This document shows, piece after piece, positions 1 to 12,240 of a stretch of 64,000 nt of DNA (position 1 is its first letter; each line of letters opens with the position of its first letter). The notes beneath the pieces were generated by a model. The model was not told the DNA's origin. It saw only the letters and a program-made list of their open reading frames with translations, and did no database searches. This DNA comes from Metellina segmentata (lineage: Eukaryota > Arthropoda > Arachnida > Araneae > Tetragnathidae): assembly GCA_947359465.1 (NCBI GenBank), contig OX375875.1, positions 59,955,981-60,019,980 on the forward strand, given 5' to 3'. A program made the position numbers and the translations under genes.

Positions 1-1689
1 GAAAAGTATTATTCAAGATTTCAAGAAAAAATAGGAAAAAAAAATTTGGTCAAACTATGCATTGCTTAAAATGGAAGTGATGTATAAAAAATAGGTAATA
101 TGTATACAAATATTTATCTTTTTTCTCCTGTTCAGCCGGGCTCAAATAAATTACTTGTTTTCTAAAACGTTCTAGTGAGAACATTTCCAACTAACTTCCA
201 ACCACTATTTCTTTCAAAATGTTAATAGAAATATTCCTTCATCTTGCAATCAAATAACGGTGGTCTTTTTTCAATAGCACTAATAAAAGAATCATGTGTC
301 TATGGATATGATGGTAATTGTTTACAACAAGAAGAGGTAGGGAGGAAAATGATACATTGTTTACTCATTGCAGGCAAGTAGTTTACTAAATAAACACATG
401 TGCGCGCGAACAGGCCTGAACATGTACGTTCTACTCCACGGATGCGATACTTCAAACAATTCCGTCGCTTTCGAAATGAACGGGTTGTATTTATTTAGTT
501 GCCTCAACTAAATAATCACGAATGCGCGAGTCTACATTGAAAACTAAGTTTCATTTCCGTTACTAAAAACCACTAAACAGCGGGCAGCCTAAATGTGCGT
601 ATACAATTATTAAATGTAGTCATGAAAATATTATGTAGAAAACTCATAAAATATATGCAATTAATTAAATATTAAAAAAATTAAATTTTCAAGAAAAAAA
701 TGTGTCTACAGAGTTATGTCCTTGACCTGTCACATACCAAGTTTTCACCACTTAGTGAGTCTATAAAGTTGATATAAAATTAATTTTCACGATAGTTTAT
801 TTATCTTTAATTCAATACTTTGTTAAACTAATCCCACATTAAATTTTGAAAAGAAATCTCAAGTAGTTATGGTTTTATTCAATAAATAATTAGTGTCACA
901 AGGGAAACTGAGTCATGTTCATGGACAGGTAGTTCATAGTTGTTAAATAGCTCAACAAATCTTTCAAGGCCACCACAATAACATTGAAAATATACTTGAA
1001 GGGTAAATATTTTCCCAATTCTTACAACGAATAACATCCGCGTGATTTCTCGACTATTGAATGTTTTATTTCGGAATCGGGACAAAGTCAAATTCCCCGC
1101 AAAGGAAGAGGGGTTGATAGTATCATGTTAAAGCAGGACAATATCTATGAGTGCCTCAAGAAGACGTGAAAATAATTTATACTGCAATGTGTGGTCTGTG
1201 TTTTAAGAGAGATCGATCAAAAAACATTTGTGCAAGTTAAACATTGAGTAATTGGATTAAAATTTTTAATTTATGATTCCCGGTCATCCAAACTGCGACT
1301 TGGGTCCTGAGTGCAGATGAGGGAGTGCGAATTTTGAAAAACATTAAATTAAAACAGGATTTTTCCAGTTTCTCATACGTAAAACAGAAAAGGAAAACGA
1401 AACGATTACTTCAACTTGGTCATACATTTTTTGTTTCGTAATCCATCCAGCTAAAAACGGACACTCTGACGTTAGGAACAAGGTCAAAGCATTTCAAAAT
1501 ACATAAATAGGTGCACACGCATAAATGTTTAACCGCCGAAATCTATTGATTGAAAGGCGGGCTATAGCTGCTTTCCGAGAGCAAGAAAAAAAGCAACCAA
1601 AAGAGAGGTGGGGATTGGAGCCAGCAGATAATGGCATCATTTATCCTGAAATACGATATGAGAAACGATGGGAGTCGGGAGTGAAGGGC
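1..1689. other. No gene recognised
   Basis: AT-rich sequence upstream of the candidate promoter. The only reading frames are short and match nothing I know. I see no terminal inverted repeats or repeat copies shared with the rest of the window. Confidence 0.5.
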
Positions 1690-1830
1690 AGGATAAATGA
1701 AGAGCGGACACCGGCCATTGGCTGTGGAGTGAACGTCACGTGACGTATAGAGTTTCACCCCTCTTCAGTGGTCCGGGGGAGCGCTCTAGTTTCGAAGCGT
1801 GGGTGTAGTCAGTTCAAGAATTTCGCCGGA
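1690..1830 (+). promoter_or_regulatory. Candidate Pkd2 promoter with CRE/E-box palindrome
   Basis: A GC-richer island in AT-rich DNA. It holds an inverted CCAAT box (ATTGG, 1717-1721) and a perfect 14-bp palindrome ACGTCACGTGACGT (1733-1746), in which an E-box CACGTG is flanked by two half-CRE TGACGT sites. Arthropod-type initiators TCAGT lie at 1765-1769 and 1809-1813. With A1811 as +1, AGAAA at +28 to +32 resembles a DPE in four of five positions. A consensus donor follows at 1904. Assignment to Pkd2 rests on strand and on the lack of any other gene between; transcript data would be needed to confirm it. Confidence 0.4.
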
Positions 1831-1903
1831 CCATTCCAGAAACGGACCGCCGAAGTACCTCGAACTTCCAAATAACGAGCAAGTGAGAGAGAAACTCAAT
1901 TGG
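1811..1903 (+). other. Pkd2: Candidate non-coding first exon of Pkd2
   Basis: The stretch from the 1811 initiator to a strong donor G|GTAAGTG (GT at 1904-1905) has no ATG leading into the Pkd2 frame. The coding exon has its own acceptor (TTTAAATTCCAG, AG at 16131-16132) 30 nt before the ATG, so an upstream exon must exist. This is the best candidate, giving a first intron of about 14.2 kb. Its 5' end is a guess; 1767 would fit as well. Confidence 0.35.
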
Positions 1904-2120
1904 GTAAGTGCTTATCGTACTGTTGCTGACGTCTAGAGACTGAGAAAGAGAGCAAAGTACTACTTTTGCCTCTTTTTGTCTTTCTTCCTTTTGCGTGATG
2001 GGAAGACCAAACACACTGGGTGCGTTATTTCGCTGAGTCAGTGACGGAAGGTTCAAGTGTGGGTCTCTTCGGAACAACGTAGACGTGCGTCATTTTTCGG
2101 GGAGTGGCCAGTTCCGTTTA

Positions 2121-2585
2121 CTAAGTAAACAATGACGCAATGCTTTCGTCCGTCTGTAAAAGTTTATTAAAAGATCCGCATCTCCATATTCTAAGGAAAT
2201 ATGTCACAGCGACACAACATCCGTGAATGCGTCTGTCTGAGGGAATCCTGTCTAGCCTTTCGCTCGGGAATTTAATCAGACACATTTCTGATCGTTTCTC
2301 AAAAGTGGTGCAGATAGAAACCAATATCACGAGTTCATTTTCATCCAAAATAAGCTTCTGCAGATTTTAATTGGTCATTGGTAGAATTTTGCAACGGTAA
2401 ATTTCGTTTTTGACGACCGAATTAAGGGACGCATTCGTCGTTTTTGACACACGACTTTTTTCATTTCGGCGATTGTTTTCCATAAACTTCGGCCGTTTAT
2501 TCTTCTCTCTAGCAACCTGTGCTCTTTTTACCAGTCCATATGCAACGTCCAATGTTGTCATTGCGTTGTAATTAAACACATCCAC
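2121..2585 (-). pseudogene. Unrecognised minus-strand frame with one stop
   Basis: Two open stretches (2585-2367 and 2348-2121) lie in the same frame, separated by one TAA at 2369-2367. Read together they span about 155 codons starting at an ATG (MDVFNYNAMTTLD). The composition is basic in the first part. I do not recognise the product. The stretch is richer in GC than the flanking intron and lies just inside Pkd2 intron 1. It may be a decayed coding segment, a divergent small gene, or chance. Confidence 0.2.
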
Positions 2586-2589
2586 AAAA

Positions 2590-3749
2590 ACAAAATAAAT
2601 TTTTAATTGCTTTGAAGTGGAACATTGCAGTAACTTAGGGGAAATTTAGTTGCCATTGACACTTCGCACCCCGGCGAGAAAAGTGACACAAGTCAAAAAA
2701 TAAAAATTATGATGTCATTGAAAAATATGTATGAGGTGCCCCAGCGTGTTAGATAACTTAAAATTTAAAAGATGATTTTACTATTTCAATATAAGTTTTA
2801 TAGTATCCTTAAAGTTGATGTTTCTCAAATTCTGTAATTTTGAGTTGTGTCCCTTTTCTTGCAGGGTTGCGACTTGACTTTCTGTTCATAATTACAAACC
2901 CGGTTTTGAAACTTTGATGTAAAAGCTTGTTTTCACATCACAATTTTTAGGGCAGGCATAACTTTACACGTAGCCAAATCTTAAATCTGCCATCCCTTTT
3001 TCTGATCTCATCAAACTTCAATAATTTTTCTCTGAATTTTTGACAGGCTGTGCGTGTATGCAAACAAACTTGTGTTTCGTTTGTCGCAATAAATTAATTT
3101 TCATATTTATTAAAAACACTTCAAATTAATATTTAAAATTATTCGTTTTTTGGCTGTGAAAAAAACCCCCGAAATTTGACTACAATGCTACTTATTTAGT
3201 TTATTAAGAAATACAGCACTGGCATCAAGAAAAGTTATACGACTCAAAGTAAACTTTACAGATTCAAAGAATTAAATACCTAAGAATATTTTAATTTTCA
3301 ATTTGAAATTTCTAAAATTTGATCATTTTAAATCCTGATCTGGATATGGATGTCCATAGTGGTTCGGAATCCACTTCAAGTCGTACATCCCTGTATAATT
3401 AGCCTTTATAATTTCCATAAAGCGACACCAAACTGTATTTGTACAGTAAATTTTTAATTTATTTTCTGCTTTTATTTACATGGCTTGTTGGAGTAGTAGA
3501 ATATGAATTGAAAATTTTAAATATTTTTCAGTAGTGCCGCTTTTTTCGATGTGATATATGAAAGAATATATAAAAGATTTCAAATTAATATATAAAATAT
3601 AATAAAGCGAGAAATTTCGAGAATTTTTCAACAGACACTTATTTATCAAAAAGCGTTAAATATGTCTATATGAAAAAATTCAAATAAAGCAAGCGTGGTT
3701 TTCATTCCATCTTCATAGTTCAAAATTTGGATCGCTTTTCAAGCTTATT

Positions 3750-3784
<35 letters not shown>

Positions 3785-6700
3785 AAAATATAATTATTTT
3801 GTAAATCTGAGATTTGAATCAAAGGGAGATTGTAAGTACAGAAAAACATTTTCTAAAGCTATTTTTAAATTTGTAAACTGGTTTTCAGAGTTTTTTTTAA
3901 ATTTCTACATGTTATCAAGACGCTGTTTGCTATGAGTATAATACCGTTTCGAAAATCAAATTGCTAGTTTATTTGAAATATTAATTCTGTTTTAAGAAGT
4001 AAAAAAAAATCGGAATTTTACCCTAAATACGGCTTGTGAAATTGCCTATCTTTCACAAGCTTAAGTTTTGAGTTTAAAAAAATTAAAGGCCGTTTCAAAT
4101 TTCACTTTTCTTAAACAAAATCCATATGGATATAGATAGTTAATTAACTTCGCACTGGATCGTTCTGGTCAATCCCGAAGGGAAAAATCCAAGGTCTAGT
4201 AATTTTGAACCACGGTCAAATGACGGATTTACACGGAGCATTATGTTTAAGATAATGTTATTTCTATTCTTTTTCGTAACTTAATGTCCTGTGAGTTCAA
4301 CGACAGTAGTCTGCCACAGATTATAAATCTCCCTTTCGAGCTTCATACTTATTCATGGCTGTTAAATAATGTCATCGTAATATTAAAATCTCTATTGAAA
4401 CGCATTAACCATGTTGTAAAAGTTTGTATATTATGCATATGGGGGGGAGTTGTAAAACATTAAAACAAAGAGTTCTTGAATAAAATAATTTTGTTGATTA
4501 TTAAATCACATGAACAATATTTTTCTATATAAGTTGACGATTCGTTTTTAATACAATTTTTTTATGCAAATCAAGTTTCGGGCATGTTGAGATTTGGGTT
4601 TAAATGATTGAATCACTGTATAGGCACACGAACAGTGGTCATTAGAATACTGAAGTCGCATTCATACACGCATATTTCTTCTATGAAATCAAAATATTGA
4701 GCTCTAATTTTCCACCGAATATTTACAAATGGTAGAATCATCAATCTGTTTCCTTTGATTCCATAATTTTAAAAACGAAGAGGGTATTTATGATTTGTAC
4801 ATTCCAAGCCAATCTAAGAAGGGTCACAGAATCAGTTAACCCTATACCGAATCCTATATCTATTCACAATACTTTCCGTTGCAGCAATTTTACATTAAAT
4901 TGGTCGTTGAAATCTTTTCATAATGCGTATGGAAATAGCAGATATTTCATTAAATTTGTGTATTAAAGAAAGCTCTGTCATACTTATCATTCTGTCACGT
5001 AATATGAAAAATTTTAAGAAAACATACCTTTCTATATATATAGAAATATTTTATTTCAATTATTATCTATGCGATGACTCTATGAAGTTTTCCTAAATCC
5101 ACCCCTGAGTAAATTTTCCGTTCTGAAAGTTGCTAAGCAAAGCCAGCCTGCGAGGCAGTTCCTAAGATATTAATTGACCATATGCAAATATTAACAAGCC
5201 GCCCATGACAGGCCTCCTATAAACATTGATTTGCCAACAAATCGTCCATGATATGAATATTTTTTGAATATTCTATAGATTGAAATCGATCCGCCACATC
5301 TCTACTCAGTTCCCCAGTACCAATTTATAGTATTGGTCTCCCTCTCAGGAAATAAAATTGTGCATAGTTCCAGTATGAAGATATTTGTTTCTTTTCGAAA
5401 CTAGAAAGCAGATTAGAAGCATCACAGTGCATCAAATGTTCAGAGTTCTCGTGGATCCATCCCCTTAAACCTCAGACCCTAGTTCCATGGTACTCCTTAT
5501 GAGGGGCCATATGTGAAGTACCAACCAAATGTACGAAATTCGTATTTTTCAATCGAAAAATAAACTCAAAATATAGGCGCATAAGTATAAAAACAAGCAA
5601 AGCGAAAAATTTATTACTGGAGATTTTAAGTGTTGGAGTTTACATTTTTCGGACGCTATCCTTCGCGAGGACGTGTAAGTAAATGCCCAGCATACCTTAG
5701 GAACGATCTTGTGGGCTTGAATCACTAAAGGGGACAGTATAATTTCAAAATCCCCAAAATCAAGTCACGAACCATGTTTTATGTTTTTGTTGCTTGTGAA
5801 ATGAATCACATAGCTGGGGCACAGAGAAGAAACACAGAAAAATGTAAAATTCACAAAATAACATAACAGATAACGTATCCGTACATAGGTAGAAAAAGTG
5901 CCAATAACCGTTTTGCAAAATTACAGTAACAGCAAAAAAAATGTTACTTCAAAATTTTTTATCCATTGTACAAAACGTAATTTTCAATGTTTTGATTCAT
6001 TCATTATGACCCTGACGAGATTTCTGAGCATAACTCAAAATCAATGAATTTAGACACTTGTATTTTTTCTACCAAGAAGTATTTATGTCTTATGGTTATT
6101 AGCGAATAAATCGTCGGATAATATGCATTTATTTATTACCCTCTCTATCAATTATTGTAATGAAGGTAATTGTATTACTATGATGAACTGAGGTTGAAAA
6201 TTGAGGCCCCCAATTTTATTCCTGAATTCGTTTTAGTGAGGTCAGCACAAGATGAAGTAGTGAAAGATATAATCTACGCGGTGGATAATAGTAGGAGCTA
6301 GTTTTTTACAGAACCTGCACCATATTTGTTGCGATCAGATTATTCGTTTTCAAACAAAAATACAAGTTCGGTTTTGATTGAAAAATTATATGTCTTCAGT
6401 TATGGAGACAAACTCCTCCTAGACCTCTAAAAATCACAAATATCTTACTCAATTAATAATTATGCTATTTGAAAATTCGTGTTTGAAGATATTTAGAAGA
6501 TAGAAGTTTGAATCTTATAAGATGTTTAGGTAGAAGCATTTTCGTCTTACATAAACCTTAGTCTTTCGCCTTATATATATTAACCAACACATTCCATTAT
6601 TTTCATCACATTTGCAAAACTGTTCCATCATTTATTTACAGGTTAGACTAACACGTTTAAAAATATTTAATATTCTTTATTAATGAGGAGTTGGTTACTT

Positions 6701-7499
6701 TTACCTTCAATGCAGGTTTACTATTGTCTTAGAGTAGTGGTCATTCTAAAACTGGTCTCTACTAGCAAACTCTAAAACTGTTGATTACGTCAAAGAAATG
6801 AAGAATTTTAAATTTAAAAATCCCGACCCCTACTTATGATACAATTGACTCGACGATTTAACCGTATCAATCCTCTAAAATAAAGCTTATTCTACAGTGT
6901 AGCCCCCTTCTAGGCAATTTACCTGGGCTGAGCCCCTGTTGGTGAAAACCTTTCTTAACTTGAACACCTTCTTAGTTATAGGCCCATGCCCATATATTTC
7001 ACTGAGTTCAAATACGCTTGTTCATTTCAATAAAGTTTCCACCATGTTCATTTTATAACATCTCGAACAAATTCATTTAGCAAGAGTAACCAACCTTTTT
7101 TTACTTTTGATCCTGGAGTCCTAACTTTACGTATGTGGACCCCATATATATATTATTCCTAAATGAAATATTTGTTTGTTGGTTATAGTAAAAGCTAATA
7201 ATTAAGCAATTCCAAATAACATAACAAAAATGTAAATTGCAAATTTGGAAAATTTTAATTGATAAAACTGAAACATATTTACTTGTAATGACAGAAATAG
7301 TAAAAAAAAAATTATAATACTATTTCAAATAACATTTATAAATTTATTTCTAAGGTTATTAAATTGGATCCCATTAAAAAGGCCGTCAACTAAACAAGGT
7401 TCCAGAAAATACCGAGTATCTTCTATTAGCACTGGACTTTTCTATGACATTAGTTTATTTTATTATTCTTATTAAATTATTTTATTTATAATATTTTAT
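2590..7499. other. Pkd2 intron 1, mostly anonymous
   Basis: About 4.9 kb of AT-rich intron without a coding signal. It contains a (GA)n microsatellite at 3752-3780 and otherwise no repeat that I can match to another place in the window. Confidence 0.5.
3752..3780. repeat. (GA)n microsatellite
   Basis: Fourteen uninterrupted AG units. Confidence 0.95.
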
Positions 7500-7507
7500 C
7501 ATGAACT

Positions 7508-8046
7508 CAGGGGTAGCCAACCTTTTACATGCCATGCGCCAATTTTTTTTCACATACGAGTTCCAATGCGCCATATAACTCAAGCACCTTTTCTATCTTA
7601 CGTTCATGGTCCTGCCATATCCGTAATAACTTTTTTAATAAAAGTTTGTTTTTAGACATTATAATTTACTTATAATTAATTTAATTATAATTATTAACTT
7701 AATTTAATTATATTATAATTTACATTTTAAAATGCTTTAACTATTGCACGTAAAACAATGTCTATTACAGCACATAAACATTACTTGCCATGAATAAGAC
7801 TTTTGAGCCTGTTTGGATTTCGCTAGTCTTTCAATGTTTGGTGTAAAGTTGTTACTGAGAGCAACAGATAATTTTTCAAATTTGAATCATTCATTCGCTA
7901 CCTTGTTTTTCTTTCAATGAATTTCATGGATGAAAATGCCTGTTCACTTGCAATCAAAGAATATGTAGGTGCAAGGATGCAATGCGCCACTTGTAATCAT
8001 CAAATGCGCCAAGTTTGGCGCATGCGCCACAGGTTGGCCACCCCTG
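7508..8046. mobile_element. Non-autonomous hAT element (CAGGGGTxGCCAACC ends)
   Basis: The left end CAGGGGTAGCCAACC (7508) is the inverted complement of the right end GGTTGGCCACCCCTG (to 8046), with one difference. The flanks CATGAACT (7500-7507) and CCTTAACT (8047-8054) agree at six of eight positions, fitting an aged 8-bp hAT target duplication. Length is 539 bp. ATGCGCCA words recur near both ends. No transposase frame is recognisable, so it must have been mobilised in trans. Confidence 0.75.
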
Positions 8047-8339
8047 CCTTAACTCATATTATGGATCCCATCAAAGCTTTTATGGACCCCGGTTGGGAAA
8101 CGCTGAGCTAGGGGTTCCAGAAATAACAAACCTTGTCCTAGGTCCTGAATAGGAACGGATCTGTGTGCATGACAACGGTAATATTATGGTTTTTTCTGTG
8201 AAGAGGCATACTAATGTAAAAATTATAAATTCTGTTTCTATATATTTTCTTTTTCAAAAAGTAGAATCGCTTAAAATTCAGTTACCTCCCCACCTTCTGG
8301 AGAATGGGGTCGCCTTGATTCAGTGGTTTTGCCCGTTGT

Positions 8340-10243
8340 TCCAGCATAGTCATAGTCATAGTCATATAGAGTGGGGAGGTCAGGAAAGCCCTAGGTGCTG
8401 ATTCCACTAGGGAATATTGCACCAAACCCCATTGTTTTTCGATATTCCTGTCAGAGAAAGCCAGATTCCTTGAGAAAGGCCAAAAGGCTTTTGACAGGTT
8501 CTTCGTGAATTGTATCAAGTTCTGTTCCAAGACCTAGACTTGAGTGCCTTATGTGAAGCAGAGCTTCGCATTCAAAAAGTATGTGGTGGGCAGTTTCCTC
8601 CACCATATTGCATTTTCTGCATAGAGGTTCTTCTTTAAAGATTCCCATCCTATGAAGGTGTTTTCTTAGGTGATAGTGGCATGTGAGAAATCCAACTATC
8701 ACCCTCATCTTACCCCTGCTAAGACGAAGGATCTGAGAAGATGTTTTCATAGAAGGTTCTTGAATCATAAGCCTTGCATGTTTTTGATCGGTGGTTTGCT
8801 TCCACTTTTTTGTAGTTTCTTTAAGCATTCTTTCTCCTATCACCCTTTTTGCGGTAGTCTTAGAGATCCCGCAAAAAGGCTCAGGGCTTAAAGGTAGGTA
8901 TGCAGTCCCCAGTTTGGCTAACTTATCTGCATTTTCGTTTCCTTCTACACCAGTATGCCCTGGTACCCAAGTAAGAAAGATCCTATTATGGGTCCCCAAG
9001 TCATGTAGAAGGTTCCTACATTCCCAAACAAGTTTGGAGCTTATTTGGAATGAGTTTATTGCCTTTAAGGCTGCTTGACTGTCACTGAATATGTAGATTT
9101 TCCTATTTGAGTAGGATCTTCTAGAACATTCTTGTAGACAGTAGATGATAGCAAGCAGTTCCGCTTGAAATACTGTGGCATGTTTTCCTAATTTTCGGGA
9201 AATCCTTGCCTTAGGTCTGATCCCACATATTCCAGCACCTGCCTTTTCGTTTTGTCTGGAGCCATCTGTGTACCACACAATGTCTCCATTTGTGAGCATG
9301 TAGTTTTCCTCTTTCCATTCCTCTCTTAGGTCAATAAGTACCTCAAAGGGTCTTTGAAAGAGGAATCTTGTCTCCATGATGTCAGAGGGCATCAAAAGTA
9401 TAGGGTCAAAGAATTTTTGGTTAATACTGGTGTGGGACTTTTGGCTGGCAAAATCCATCCACAGTCCAGCGTTTTCCAGTCTGTAGGAACTTCTTCTGGC
9501 AGCACCGCTAATAAAGATATCAAGTGGGACGACAGATAGAATAATTTCCATGGCTCAGGTGGGAGTGGAGGACATAGCACCTGTTATACTCAGGCAGGCA
9601 GCTCTTTGAAGACTGTCTAGCTTGGTCTTAACAGTCAATTGTTCCGTCTTTTTCCACCAGACCACAGCCGCATAGGTCACAATGGGTCTAATAGCCATAG
9701 TGTATAGCCAATAGGTCATCTTTGGCCTTAGACCCCATGATTTACCAAGAACTCTTCTACATCGTAGAAGTCCAACTTTTGCTTGTTTAATTTTACTTTT
9801 CAAATACTGATTCCAGGTTAATTTAGTGTCCAGTATAACTCCCAGATATTTAACCTCGCTCAGCATATTTACTTTTTCCCCTAGTAGGGTAGGTATATCA
9901 CTTTTGTCAATGCAGGTTCTTTTTCGTGTAAATGGGACAAGAGTAGTCTTTTGAGGATTTACTCTCAAATTCTTTTCACAGCACCATCTTGCGATTCTGT
10001 TCAGGGTCCCCTGCATGATATTTATCACCGTTTTCTCATCCATGCCCGATATGTAGACGACAATGTCATCTGCATATCCCTGGGCATAAATGCCGCTTTG
10101 ATTGAGGTCTGCAATTAGGTCATCAACCACCAGATTCCACAACAGAGGGGAGAGAACTCCTCCCTGAGGGCAGCCTCTAGTGGGTCTAGCTTGTTCCAGC
10201 AACTGATGAGTTGTACGCTGCTCAGCTTCAAATTCTCCCTAGG
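8340..10243 (-). mobile_element. 5'-truncated LINE (I/R1/LOA-like, RT plus RNase H)
   Basis: One non-LTR retrotransposon on the minus strand inside Pkd2 intron 1. It keeps the second half of a reverse transcriptase, an RNase H domain and a 3' zinc-knuckle-like tail (CRKCNMVEETAHHILFEC). The element starts abruptly near 10240, where SINE-like sequence begins, consistent with the 5' truncation usual for LINEs. The other end has a short ATAGTC tandem (8346-8366), which in the element's sense is a (GACTAT)-type tail like the simple 3' tails of I-type elements. Confidence 0.85.
8451..10202 (-). pseudogene. LINE reverse transcriptase-RNase H, one in-frame stop
   Basis: The frame from 10202 to 9555 encodes GCPQGGVLSPLLWNLVVDDL and the catalytic YADD box (near 10060), then the thumb with YLGVILD. 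A single TGA at 9557-9555 interrupts it; the same frame continues at 9551 to 8451. The RNase H part has all four acidic residues: YTDGS, QAELLAI, FSDSQAAL and NENADKLAK. With just one nonsense codon and no frameshift, the copy is fairly young. It is dead because the N-terminal endonuclease and first RT motifs are missing. The clade (I, R1 or LOA) is not resolved. Confidence 0.85.
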
Positions 10244-10350
10244 TGTAATTCTTCGGTGTCAGTAAAAAGTTTCGTTGTGTGTATGCCCATTTACTTGATG
10301 TTGTATGCCTTGTGTGGCGCAGCTTGACTAAACCATGGCTCTATTTAAAA
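10236..10350 (+). repeat. SINE tail, copy 1
   Basis: Matches two other places in the window (36330-36705 and 49185-49375) through the words GGTGTAxTTCT, GTCxGTAAAA, TGTGTxxGCCCATTT and ACTTGATxTTGTAT. Only the tail part is present here, directly against the truncated LINE end. Confidence 0.55.
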
Positions 10351-11639
10351 CCTAAGCAAGCTTCTCAAGAAAAGTAGAAAATCCAAACTGTAAATTGGAC
10401 TGGAGAGCAAAAAGAAGGTAGAAAACTTTTAAGCATATTTGATTCGGCTATTTATAGAATTTCGTCACATTTTCATTAAATTTGTAAGACATTTCCTGAA
10501 TTAATTTTCACAGGTTGTTCAAGTTTAATAGAATTTCTCGTGAATGTATTACGTAGGAAGACACTGCTGAACTTGGCGTTATCGATTGAAAGTCTCGGGG
10601 ACATTGTTGTAAACCACAGAAATATGTTTAGAAAAGATAATGATTAAAAACAATGTTCAAAATGATCTAAATAATTTTTTTTAAGCTTGAAAACTGCTAA
10701 CCTGAAATTTTTGAAAAGGGACCTATTATGTTGCCTTAAACCCTCCAATTATATAAAAATCTACATTAGGTTGCTCCAGCAAAAATGCTGTGCAGAAACA
10801 GTCTGAGCAAATGCTCTTACCTCTCTAGCCGAATCTAGCTTTGTATAACTTTTTACTCATTTTTCAAATTATTTAATTTTATTTTTAAATTTTCTAAAAA
10901 ATATTAACGCGTACGGTCATAGTTTAACGTACTTCTTTAATATCTATGATAGGGAGTGGAGAAAACGCAGTAATAATGCCAGTAACATTCATTTTTAATC
11001 ATGGGAAACGTTTACCAACAATGTGAATCGATCATTTCAGGAAGCGAGTTACTCAAACGCTACTTCAAGTTACTTTACTCTAAAGTAATTTTGAAGTAGT
11101 ACTAATTTATTCAAAAGAAACACTTTCTTCTACGAAGTTTGTTTCTGCTATGTTTGCAGTGGTAGCATCACACATGTCAGTTTTCCATATTCGATCTGAA
11201 TACTAATAATTGTTTACATTTCTGCAGCACGAACCGATAAACACCAGTATTCATATGCAAACTGTATCACACTTTTGAAATGGATGCATTGTGAAGAAAT
11301 TCAAATTTTGAGGATTAAACAAATTGATTTATTTTCGCGTAGAGACATTTACGAAATTTTCATGGGTAGATAAGAGTGTCGTAAGTACATGTAAAATTCA
11401 GAAACACGATTCATGGGCACAACTTTACAGGATGGGCCCCTGAGACGTCAAACCAAACCAATTTTTAAATAGCATCGAGAGGGGTTTCTTACATTTGTAG
11501 GTAGGAAGAATTTTTATGGCCACACCTGTATTTGATATGCCTCTCGAAGAGGATGTGACAATGCATTGTGATGTATTTAAATTAAAATGCGTCTAGCTTG
11601 GTAGTTGGATCCCTGGCACTCGATTCAACAAGCTCTAAC
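10351..11639. other. Pkd2 intron 1, anonymous
   Basis: AT-rich intron without coding signals. The last 250 bp probably already belong to the 5' part of the Tc1 relic that follows, but I cannot place its terminus. Confidence 0.4.
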
Positions 11640-12240
11640 TCGGACTTCCAATCCCTGTGCTATTAAAACATGGACAGGTATGGAATGACAGGATATCATG
11701 TTTAGGGACGAATCCCGCTTCTGTCTTGGGGACAGATAATCACTGTATTCGCATGTGGCGTAGACCCGGCCAGCGCTACCATTTTCAGTTTAACGTCGAG
11801 AGATTGACAACTATAACTCCGGTAAAGATGTAAAAGCCTTCATTTAGAACAACCCATCCCTCTAGGTGTGGTGAGAGGTAATTTGACAGCCTAGCGATAC
11901 GTTTATCAGACTTTCTACAGCCTTATGTTTTGTTTCTTATGTCACGTGTCCAAGGGTCTATATTTACCAGCAGAATAATGCCTGAATATACACTGTTACT
12001 TTTCCAGGAGCTTTTCCATGGCGTTGGAATGCTTCTTTGCTAGAGATTCCTGGATCTGTCTCCAATTGAGCATGTATGGATATGCTAGGCCGTCAATTGC
12101 ACCACCCACGGAAGTCATCTGGAGCAGCTGCTGCAGAAGCAGAATGCTTGGCATAATTTGTTACACGTCGTATATTGGAATGCATCGCAGCCATAGTGGT
12201 TTCGCAAATATTAATTTAAGTCCTAATTAAATCTGATGCA
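11640..12240 (+). pseudogene. Decayed Tc1-like transposase
   Basis: In three frames one can follow a Tc1 transposase: GMEW..FRDESRFCLG with the first catalytic Asp, WRRPGQRYHF, VRGNLTA..RYV, a ruined QDNARPH (now QQNNA), and the C-terminal helix region. Numerous frameshifts and stops make it an old relic. It appears to be the same family as the shrunken element at 24804-25505, as both share the stretch that once encoded HVWDMLGRQLHHP. Confidence 0.7.

Noticed and set aside
7917..8111. 64-codon frame with several cysteines
   Set aside because: It overlaps the right end of the non-autonomous hAT, and its Cys/Arg words come from ATGCGCCA repeats.
8670..9539. Plus-strand frames
   Set aside because: Antisense shadows of the LINE RT-RNase H frame.
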